From NCBI RefSeq assembly GCF_035046485.1, contig NC_085138.1:23344800-23408799 (forward strand): a DNA stretch of 64,000 bases, in the 5' to 3' direction. Position numbers and translations under genes: made by a program. The stretch is from Aedes albopictus (lineage: Eukaryota > Arthropoda > Insecta > Diptera > Culicidae). Below, piece after piece: positions 55,409-64,000 of the stretch; the stretch's first letter is position 1; the number at the start of each line of letters is the position of its first letter. The notes beneath the pieces were generated by a model. It had not been told where the DNA came from. It ran no database searches and saw only the letters and a list, made by a program, of their open reading frames with translations.

Positions 55409-55765
55409 TTAAGGCGAAACTGGAAGCATTTCCTCACTTTTTGGTTGTGGATTTTTTATTAAATAACGATGCAATATTTTCAAAATCGGTTTTCGTGCAC
55501 ATGTAGAGTATGGATCAAGGTATCTTCTGATTTTTTTTGTAGTGGAAAATGTTTTTCGTTTTTGCAGAAACCATTTTTGAACAAAATTTCACAAAAAAAT
55601 GGTTTCTGCAAAAATGGAAAACATTTTCCCACTCAAAAAAATTCAGAACATACCTTGATCCATACTCTACATGTGCACGAAAACCGATTTTGAAAATATT
55701 GCTTCGTTATTTAATAAAAAATCAAAAACCGAAAAAATGAGAAAATGCTTCCAGTTTCGCCTTAA
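55409..55765. mobile_element. 357-bp hairpin element with TTAA ends
   Basis: The arms are near-perfect inverted copies over about 165 bp each, starting TTAAGGCGAAACTGGAAGC on the left and ending with its complement at 55765. TTAA at both ends is compatible with a piggyBac-type TTAA target or, alternatively, a TA target. The loop is near 55590-55600. Confidence 0.85.
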
Positions 55766-55956
55766 GCCCTGACTTAAATTGTGTGCAAAATTCCCTCTTT
55801 TTATGGCCTTTTTGATTTATACCACCTCAGCCAAAGGACTCGTCTATGGTCTTCTTTTGTTCCGCCGGGTTGATTCTTCTATTCTTTTGCAAATGGGGGC
55901 ATTGTTAACACAGAATGACATATTCATGGAAATCCAGTGAGCGAAAGTTCGCCGGG

Positions 55957-56248
55957 TTTTGCGGAGAAAAAAATATTTAATTAAATTTCAGCGAGAAATC
56001 ATGCACATATAGGGAATGCTAGAGTTAGTGCAGTTTTACATGAAATATAATGTAAAATTACATTACCATCGTGTAAATTTCCGCCAACCACCGCGTAAAC
56101 CATCATGGGCTCCAACCGGTTACGCGACTATTGGCGGAAATTTACACGACCGTAACGTAATTTTACATGATATCTCATGTAAATATGCATTTCCTTTATG
56201 TGCATGATTTCTCGCTGAATTTAAATTACATATTTTTTTCTGTGTAGA
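55957..56248. mobile_element. about 292-bp hairpin MITE
   Basis: The left arm CGGAGAAAAAAATATTTAAT leads into TTTCAGCGAGAAATCATGCA. The right arm is the inverted equivalent starting CACAGAAAAAAATATGTAAT. An inner inverted pair TGTAAATTTCCGCCAA extends the stem. The target duplication is unclear. Confidence 0.8.
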
Positions 56249-56290
56249 TGTTGGCAGTTATTTTAGTAAACACAAGATGCAGTTACCGTG

Positions 56291-56466
56291 TTAGGCATGG
56301 TACACAAATTACGTAACGCTAAAATCAGTTATTTCAGACTCCCCCCCCTCCCCCATGTAACGCTTTTTATATGAAAAAAAAATATATTTTGTATGGCTTG
56401 TAACGCTAAGCTAGACTCCCCCCCCCCTCCCCCTATAGCGTTACGTAATTTGTGTACGATGCCTTA
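56291..56466. mobile_element. 176-bp MITE with TTA target duplication
   Basis: TTA at 56291-56293 and 56464-56466. The ends are GGCATGGTACACAAATTACG and, reverse complemented, GGCATCGTACACAAATTACG. Internal C-runs. The 3-bp TWA target suggests PIF/Harbinger. Confidence 0.9.
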
Positions 56467-56539
56467 GATCTTGCTGATAATTGTCGTGCGACATCATTGT
56501 GGACAAGTTCGTGGTTAAAAAAGAGGTTCCAGTGTATTA

Positions 56540-56790
56540 CTTGATATAGAGCGTAGTCTGAACGTAGCATAAGCTTCCCGGGAAAGCTGTTTTCGTCCAT
56601 GATTTTCCATAGCTCTGTGCAGTCGATACTGTCGTATGCCGCCTTGAAGTTGATAAGAAGGTGATACGTTGGGACCTGGTATTCATGGCATTTCTGGAGG
56701 GATTGCCGCCCTGTAAAAATCTGGTTCGTTGTCGATTAGCCATTGATGAAACTGGCTTTATCACTTCTCACAAACTCCTTCTAAGTCGAA
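56540..56790 (-). pseudogene. LINE RT fragment (palm region)
   Basis: Minus-strand pieces, with breaks, read SLQKCHEYQVPTYHLLINF, KAAYDSIDCTELWKIMDEN and SFPGKL. This is RT palm sequence of the same family as 41450-42490 (KIMDENGFPRKL). Truncated at both sides. Confidence 0.75.
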
Positions 56791-56889
56791 ATTGATTCAC
56801 ATTGTATAGCAAATTCAGGAGTGTTTAGACCTGTTACAGTTTTAAAATCGTGTTCCTACATTTCCTGCTCATTACATCCAGGATGGGTC

Positions 56890-57180
56890 GTTGCAAATCA
56901 AAAAACTAAAAGCTCCTCCAACCTGCTGCTATCGTTGAGATTCTCCTCTTCCCATACTGCTGTGACCAGTTGGCACTCGTTGAATTTATGCACTATCGTT
57001 TCCTATACAGCGCCACAATACAGACAATCCTCTTCATCGGCTCGTCCAATCACATGTAATAGCCTCCCAGTTTCTACTTTTTCGTTGACAAACATGAATA
57101 ACTCACTCGCAGGAATCTTCGTGAGATTGAAGTTTCGTCAAATCCTTCTTCAGTTTAATCCCGGATTGTTCCTCTCTACT
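56890..57180 (-). pseudogene. LINE C-terminal zinc-binding (zf-RVT-like) fragment
   Basis: On minus, GRLLHVIGRADEEDCLYCG, then a stop, then ETIVHKFNECQLVTAVWEE. The pattern C-x2-C...H...C matches the zinc-binding domain that follows RT in Jockey/R1-type LINEs. It has one in-frame stop and no adjoining RT, and is probably from a different LINE clade than 56540-56790. Confidence 0.65.
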
Positions 57181-58149
57181 TAAGGAGTTTCGGTTTCTTT
57201 TCTCAACGGCTCGATCAATCATTTACTTGAGAAAGTAAGAAAGTAAGTAAAGTAAGCTGTGGTCAACAACAAAGCGATTTGATGCTGTTATAACATTATG
57301 TAAAATATATTAAGTTTTTGGAATAAACAATCCTTACAATACTGTATCAATTCCCAGTACAACCGAAAAAGTAAATTTTCTTGGCCACAAAATCTCCCAG
57401 TGTGTTTCATCGTAGCTATACTTTTTTCAATGCGTGTTGTTAACTGCAAAAGCAAAGTTATGTTGTTGTTTTTAAAGTTTTTGTTCGCAATCAGCCGGAC
57501 AGAAGATATGTCCACAACACGAACGCGCTCGGAGACAAAGTAATCATCAGCCGCCGCTAAAGCCACTGAAGAAGAATAGACTCTATTGGATTTTGCAATT
57601 AGCGTGCCTCTTCACTAGCTGGGTCCAGCGTGCTGCAGCGCGGCGATCGGCGCGAAGAAAGGCAATAAAACCCAGGGTGCTGAAGCTTGTTTGAAAATAG
57701 CTGATCACATCACTCGGCAATCATTACTCATCGTTCCTCCGTGGCGCGGTGCGCTCATCTGTGGACACATTGCTTGGTAAACAGAACAGCGAGCGAGCGA
57801 GCGGCGGCCAACGGATGGCGTTCCATTGCATCGAGAGCCAATGCGAATCGTGCCTTTCATCGCTCATTACCATAAGTACCACTCGAAGATCGTGGTAGAC
57901 TCGGTACAATGGCATACTGTACACTTGGTTGAACTCCGCACGACGTACTGCAGGTTGGCCCTTTCGGTTGGAATAACTTGCCGGATAATCACTTTCAAAT
58001 GGATGTCCTTCCACCCCATACCCTGAACTAAGATTCTTTTGAGCCATTGTCTAAACTAAGTATGATGAACGGTTTTTGTGACAATTGACGAAACGTTTTG
58101 TTCAATGTGACTCCGGCTTCGGTCTGGCTTCCAATTTTGCAGAATCTAA
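57181..58149. other. non-coding stretch; one unassigned 107-codon frame
   Basis: A minus-strand frame at 57724-58047 starts with ATG in an ACAATGG context, but it shows no recognisable domain and no neighbouring exon. The GC-richer composition could mean old host DNA. Nothing else seen. Confidence 0.35.
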
Positions 58150-58225
58150 ACTAGTTCTGTGGTTCAGTGTGTTAACGCGGCATACTAACAATACAAAGTC
58201 GTGGGTTCAAATCCAATCAGAAACA
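58150..58225 (+). repeat. tRNA-like repeat head
   Basis: TGTGGTTCAGTGTG (A-box-like) and GTGGGTTCAAATCC (B-box) lie 40 bp apart. The part GTCGTGGGTTCRAATCC...CAGAAAC is shared with 21222-21275. The T-arm does not pair on its 3' side, so it is not a functional tRNA gene. Confidence 0.55.
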
Positions 58226-59180
58226 AAGCTCCAAAAAATATCTCATTTGTTTTTATTGACCCTGTTTCAAAATTTTATTTTATTTATGCTTGAAATCAAA
58301 AAGACACACTACAAAATTAAAAAAAATATGTATATCTCACCCATAACTGTTACTGGATTTTGTTTCTATGGTAGCATCAACGGAGCTGCCCTCAATTACT
58401 GTCCTAGTCCTAGACCACAAAGAACTGACGATTTCCCCTCATCGAACCTACAAAGTTGCATTCAAATTCGCACAGGTCGATTTTTCACATGGCGACGAAG
58501 GGTCACTCCAAGCAAGAAGAAGACTAATGAGAGAACTACCGATGGTGGACAGCTAAAACAGAGTAGGGCCACTGCACCGCACTGGACTGGACACGCGAGA
58601 CTTGAGAGATGAATGAAGCATAGGCGAGCTATGCGTATGAAATGCATGGTGCATCCTCTCAGCCAGCCGCCACCGTCACGGACAACAGTTACTGTTGCCC
58701 ACTATGACATGTGGACGATCCGGTACCAGCCAAGGATGGTTTGCTCTCTGTTCGGACGTTGTTGTTTGGTCGGTTCGGTATGCTAATGGAAGCCAGAGCT
58801 GCTGCGCGGAGAAATCCAACAACGTTTCCTAGTCGGTCCGGGTGAGATGGTATTCAAAAACTCATTAGTTAAACTTTCTGCATTCCGATTTGTTGTTGAA
58901 TGGCAATTGTAGGGATACAATGTAAGCGACTCGGGGGAACTAGATTTCCAGGTGCACTTGGAAGTAGGTTTCGGTATAAGGTCTTGATCGATGTTGTCAT
59001 ATTTATAGGTGGAATGTAGATATTTGTCGCAGTAAAGTTGCAAGCGTATGATATTTATGGAGTTTTTTTTAAGTCAGGCGATCTAGTGACTAGCACTTCG
59101 TAAAACAAAATGTCATCTTAACCCCTGTTAACACCACGATGTTGCCCAGTGTACCGTACAAACACAAGCAATACACGAGG
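58226..59180. other. non-coding stretch
   Basis: Short frames only; no domain, element or RNA gene recognised. Confidence 0.45.
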
Positions 59181-60647
59181 TAGGGGAACAGAGCCCAAAA
59201 TGGCAAGATGGGGCAAAATGGCCCAACTGATAAAATCCTTTCTGAATGGGACTTGATCATTACTATAGGTGAATAGTGTCAAGATATGTTTGCATCGACC
59301 ATTATTGTAGAAGCTAGGCAACCCCTCCGTAACTTGACAGATGAGCTCAGTTTCGCGTACCTACTTGCAAATCGCAGATGTCGCTACTGTTCGTAAACAA
59401 CGGGTCCATCCTTCACTGACGCAACAATTTTTGTCCATGCGAAAACACCTTTTTGTTTCGTGGTGAGTGGAAGTCAACAAGAGGCTAGCGTTTCGTATCA
59501 AAAGGACGTATTCAACAGAAGCGCAAAACTAATGTTCATTAAATTGAAATTATTTTGATTTCTCTTTTTGTTGTTGTAAGAAATGTAATAAAAGCACATG
59601 TTTAAATGGTCTTCCATATTAATTGGTGACTGCGCATGCTAGACCAAACCGAAGATCAAACTCGAAAAAAAAACATCTGCAAATGATTATTTTTAAATTC
59701 TATTTTGGCTTGGCCACCAGATATGTAGCTGTAAAATGTTAGCATAAGTAACCTAATTTATTACTTGCTGATGCTTAATAACCGCACTAGAAGAAAACAT
59801 GAGTTTCTAATTAATTTTATGAAAGCCGACTATTTTGCCTTTACTTGTTTTATAGATATAATTTTCGCTTCTAATAAACAAATTCATCATGCCGCACTTA
59901 ATTTACATTTATCTACCACAAAAAAGCGGAAACAACAAATAAAGGTTTCTGTTAAATGTTTTAATATTTTTTGTTCGGTTTGTTATTGTCGGTTTCCGTC
60001 CTTTTCAAAAGTAGCGCTTGCCGCTTTGAATCTGACAGTACCACCCGGACCAAAATTTCTAGGTACGCTGACGTTGTTCGGCAGCTGTCAAGAAGCTCCC
60101 GGGTTGAAGCTAGGCCACCAAACCCACGAAAAACCTTTTGATTTCCCAATGAAAACTGGCAACTTCCGGTTTTTCGTGCTTGCAATTAAGGTTTTCTGGT
60201 GATTTTATTACCAGTCAAGTGTTTCCAACGAGATTGAGGCACACATGAAGACGCATGGTTGTTGATGTCTACGCTTTCCATTCAAATATTACGATCATCG
60301 TTTTGCGGGGAGGGGGTAACACTCCATTTATTGAGTATACGAAAAAAGCGGGACAGAGGGGGGAAAAGGAGTCGGAAATTCCCGAAAACTGTAATTTTTG
60401 AATGTTTTCTTGAAGTGGCATCTTACCCCATCGCAGATGATCGTTTTGCACCACTTCCGTTTTACGAATCAGTTTTTAAAATCGCTAAAAACCAATGAAA
60501 ATGCAATAGTTTAGTGAATAGTTTTGCTGAAGTATCGAGCAAATATTGTCTAGTTGCTGTTACCATTTTGAAAGCCTAACAAATGAGGCTAATTATCATT
60601 GAAAACGATGAAAGTTTGAAAAATGGCATCTTACCCCACTTGACCCT
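59181..60647 (+). mobile_element. TA-flanked dispersed repeat, copy B, interrupted
   Basis: Homologous to 14014-14704 from TAGGGGAACAGAGCCC to TTGACCCTA, but split at GAAGCTAGGC by a 786-bp insertion (59320-60105). Outside the insertion the two copies differ by scattered substitutions and short indels (for example a loss near 60290 and another near 60385). Confidence 0.85.
59310..60115. mobile_element. 786-bp insertion with 10-bp target duplication, MULE-like
   Basis: GAAGCTAGGC is duplicated at 59310-59319 and 60106-60115, and copy A has a single GAAGCTAGGC at the same place. The insert starts AACCC(8 nt)CTTGACAG and, from the other end, AACCC(8 nt)CTTGACAG, then GCGTACCTA at about 36-38 on both sides. 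The inverted repeat is therefore patchy but collinear. A 10-bp target duplication points to the Mutator-like superfamily, though P-like or unknown types remain possible. AT-rich interior with no recognisable transposase. Confidence 0.85.
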
Positions 60648-61929
60648 AAATCTCTTGGCGTACCTTATTGTTTATGCCGACTTCGTCGTCAGAGCTAAGT
60701 AGAAAAGGATACACAATTTGTAAACAATAACAAAAAAAGCTTGATGGATTAGTAGAAGGTAGAAGAAATAGAGAATTATTTGGAAAGTATAGTTAGAATA
60801 AGTATGTGATGAAATTCAGTTGAGGACAGTGTATTAAGCCATTTGATGCACTAAGGAAGTGGCAATTAGTTGAATGTAATACATTCCAAAAAGGTATTTA
60901 ATAAAGTGTTTAAATAAGTTTCAGTTTGCAGGAGTGATGAACGCGCAGAATGATAAACAATCGGATTCGCTCTAAGGAAGGTTCCCAGTGGATGAAAGGA
61001 AAAACCAATTATTGTAAGTTGTTGAGATTTAGTTTAAGATATTTTCTATTAAAGTGAATTTACAGTTTGAACTACCACAAAAAGGGTGTTGCTGCAAAAA
61101 CTTGGTTTTTATCCGAACAACCGCTATCGGGCCAAGTCAGCGCAAACTAACTAAAAATTTTGCCGTTCAGCGAATGCTCAACGGTTTTGAATATTTTTAT
61201 AGTATACTCGTACATATGTCTGTTTTGTAGATGTGGACAAATAACTTCGGGTTGGTCCTTGTGGCCGGAATTATTCCGCCTAGATAATCAGAAGTCGCTT
61301 AAGGACGCACACATTACATCGTATAAAGTAGTAATTTAAGTTACTATCGCATGTATGGTGGAGCGACAATTTTCATCGCATATGATGTTATTTTTTGAAC
61401 TTATTGCGATGTACCCAGTAAAGTCGAAAAAGCATATAAATCAAGTAAAATAAGGTATAACTAAAGCGCAAATTCGAATGTTTTACTGCGATGAACTTGT
61501 TTACATAGGCGTGCCAGTTAACTCACAAAATGACGAATAATTTCGCACTATTACGTACTACGACGATTATACGACTTTTATTGGTATTAAATCTTATGTC
61601 AGTTTTTACTCTCATAGAAGTAAGAGGTAATTTGCATAAATGCACAGATAAACTCGCTAAAGTATACATGCAAAGTCTAATAAGCGTAAATCATTAATAT
61701 TGACATAATTACATAGTTAAAGACGAGATTCACACCAACTCGTCTTGGGGGTAGGCCACCCTCTCAGAATCCAATGAAAATTAGTGGATATGAAGGCTTT
61801 ACATTTTGATTCAGTTTTGCATACTTAGTTTTTCTATGGATTTTTGGTAATTTTCGTGTGTTCTACAAAGTTGTTATTTGTTATGAAATACACCTCCTTC
61901 TGTTTTCCCTTATTGGAACGCTCCTAGTA
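60648..61929. other. AT-rich non-coding stretch
   Basis: No gene, RNA or clear inverted-repeat element recognised. Confidence 0.5.
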
Positions 61930-62830
61930 GAACAGATCATGCATCTCAATTTCCTCAAGATTTCCTGGTGGAGTCTGTGGAGAAATTCCTGCAGGAATCG
62001 CGAAAGGAATCTTGGAGAAATTCTTAGAGGGAACCAAGGAATTATTGCTAGAATACCTAATGCAATTCCAGCCACAAACGTGGGCGACATTTTCTTCTTA
62101 CTCACTCATTCTCTTTGATAAACACGAAAAAACGGATTGTAAGAGAGAAAAGTCCACCCTTTTACATCCTTCTCCTCTAGCGTGCGCAATTGTTTCTTTT
62201 TTTTTTCTCATTCACTCTTGTAAACAAGCACGAGAAAGAGAAAAATATAAGAGAAGGCACTTGCCCCTTCTTTTATCACGTTTTACCTCATGTTTTTCAA
62301 AGAGAATGAGCGAGAAATAAGAAAAAGCTTCACACGCTAGTGTCCTCTCTCTCATATTTTAAGGAGAGTGAGTTAGAAAAAAAAATCTGAAAACGCCAGT
62401 AAGCACAGCTGAGATTTCACTAAAACTTCCTGTTGTGCATCTTTCAAGGATTTCTTCAAGGATTACTACAGAAATTTTCTTAGAATTAACACAGTAATTC
62501 ATGTTGGTAAATACCTTGAGATTTCTTTAGGAATGGTCACGGGTATTGTTCAAGGATTACTAATTGGATTTATGCAAGCAGAATAATGGATTTTTTGGTA
62601 GAATCCACCAGGCAGTTTGTTGGGATTTCTCAGGCAATTCCTGTTGGAAATCCTCCTGGCATTCTTAAAATACTCCCTAGAGCAATCACTGGAGAAATCC
62701 CAACTGGAAATGTTTGAGATATTTCAGCTAGAACTGTTGAAGCCATCCTAGTAGAAATATCTGCTGATACTCTAAGAGATTTTCCTATAGTTATTCTTGA
62801 AAAAATCTCTGAAGGAATCACAAGATTTCT
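61930..62830. repeat. decayed 12-bp minisatellite traces around a weak inverted repeat
   Basis: 12-bp-type words occur at 61940-62060 and 62440-62830 (GAAATTCCTGCAGGAATC, TTCTTCAAGGATTACT). Between them, CTTACTCACTCATTCTCTTTG (62098-62118) has an inverted partner at about 62292-62322 (CAAAGAGAATGAGCGAGAAA). This may be an old MITE with unclear ends. Confidence 0.4.
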
Positions 62831-62999
62831 CTGCAGGCATGGGCGTAGCCAAAGGAGGGCAGGGAACCTTGCCCTATCCTGACCGTCATAATTTTATTTT
62901 ATAAAGAGCCAACTTTAAAGAAACAAACTTTTGTAATAGTTTTATCCATGAAAATAAATCCTTTAAGAGTCAATCCAAGGATTGCTTAAATAGTTCGTC

Positions 63000-64000
63000 C
63001 AAAAATTACGGCAGACATGGATTTTTTTCAGATTTTTTCAACAGATTTCTACAGAAATTCTTCCATGAATTCGTCAAAAAAACCTCCAGGTATTCCTTCA
63101 AGAATTTCTCCAGGGATTCAGCAACTCCAAATATTATTTTAAAAATTCCTCCAAGGATTTCTTCAGGGACTGTTCTTGGGATTCCTTGGGAATTCTTTCA
63201 GGAACTCTTTCAGGAATTCGTCCAGGACTTCTTCCAGGAAGTGTTTAGGGGTTCCCTTAGGAATTACTCTTGGGTGTGCGTCCGGGATTCCTCCAGGGGT
63301 TTCTTCAGAAACTGCTATATAGATTCCTCCAGGAGTTCCTCCACGAACTCTTCTTAGGATTCCTTCAAGATTTCTACAAGGATTCTCTCTGCGATTCTTC
63401 AGAAACTTCCCTCGGATTCCATCAGTATCTTCCTGGGAGTCTTTCAGAGATTCCCCCAGGAATTTCTCCAAGGATTCTTCCAGGGAAGAGCAGGAATTCC
63501 TCCAGGAGTTCTGCTAGGGATTCCTCTCGGAATCTACTCAAAGGATTCCTCCCGGGTTTCCTCCAAGAATATGGAATTCCTGCAGAGATTTTTCTAGGGA
63601 TTTTCCAGGGATTTCGCCTAGGATTCATCGAGCGACTCCTCGGATTTTTTTAGACATTCCTCCGGGAATTCTTTTGGATATTCTTCCCGGAATGGTTTCA
63701 GGGGTACCTCCAGGAGTTTATCTAGGAATTCCTCCAGGGCTTCTTCTAGGGATTCTTCCAAGAATTGCTTTAGGGGTGCCTCTAAGAATTCCTCCTGGTA
63801 TTTCTCCACGAAATTTCTCCAGAGATTCCTTCAGGAATTTCTCAATGGATTTCATTAGAAATTTCTAAAGGTATTCCTCCCAGAATTCCTCTTCCAGAGA
63901 TTCCCCCAGGAATTGCTTTAGGGATTTATTAAGGAAGTCCTCCATGGATTCCTCCATGAATTGCATCATCGATGCTTCTTCAAGTGTTTTCTAGAAATTC
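63000..64000. repeat. 12-bp minisatellite family, moderately decayed, running off the window
   Basis: Dense GGAATTCCTCCAGG, GGATTCCTCCAGG and AGGAATTTCTCC words continue to the window end. Several short frames are open on both strands (FLQEF, GISPRI, LKEFLEE-like). Same family as 8845-12560 but with a GGATTCCTCCAG bias. Confidence 0.8.

Noticed and set aside
57724..58047. 107-codon ATG-started frame on minus as a host gene
   Set aside because: No recognisable motif, no splice-supported neighbour and a length easily reached by chance in GC-richer DNA.
59765..60202. 145-codon frame on plus
   Set aside because: It crosses the right border of the 786-bp insertion into the TA-flanked repeat; no domain.

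Overview
The window looks like intergenic or intronic DNA from a culicine mosquito, most likely Aedes. That is inferred from four things: three full copies plus one fragment of a tRNA-derived SINE resembling the Aedes aegypti family Feilai, many short TA-flanked inverted-repeat elements (MITEs), 60-75 nt introns in a transposon gene, and AT-rich DNA with decayed LINE, gypsy and DNA-transposon pieces. No host protein-coding gene could be supported. Every recognisable protein belongs to a mobile element.

Layout. 1-5.2 kb: a 1.1 kb fold-back element, a SINE with a 12-bp target duplication, and a decayed 12-bp minisatellite. 6.85-8.36 kb: an almost perfect 11-bp minisatellite of about 135 units. 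8.85-12.56 kb: a 3.7 kb array of a 12/24-bp unit that is open in many frames on both strands. 14-21.7 kb: a TA-flanked repeat whose second copy is at 59-60.6 kb, several MITEs, decayed tandem repeats and a tRNA-like remnant. 21.75-27.73 kb: a 5'-truncated, broken Ty3/gypsy-type retrotransposon (gag, protease, RT, RNase H, integrase, probable 3' LTR). It carries a TA-target MITE inside the RT, a SINE between RNase H and integrase, and a hairpin MITE inside the LTR. 28-31 kb: MITEs and a 0.8 kb near-palindrome with 8-bp target duplications.

32.3-36.5 kb: a tandem array of 143-bp monomers. Nearly every monomer carries a word matching the CTCF core consensus, and the array is split by a 793-bp TA-target element. 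36.67-41.43 kb: an almost complete pogo-like DNA transposon. Its four-exon DD35D transposase is open throughout once one 519-bp hAT-type MITE and its 8-bp duplication are discounted. Two further MITEs sit in its 3' part. 41.45-42.67 kb: two LINE reverse-transcriptase fragments in opposite orientation. 43-57 kb: SINEs, SINE-like repeats, many hairpin MITEs and more LINE debris. 59.2-60.6 kb: second copy of the TA-flanked repeat, split by a 786-bp element with 10-bp target duplications and imperfect inverted ends starting AACCC. 61.9-64 kb: more of the decayed 12-bp minisatellite family.

The nested insertions give a relative time order. The most unusual structure is the 143-bp array with regularly spaced CTCF-like words. 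Nothing here can be shown to be transcribed or active from sequence alone.
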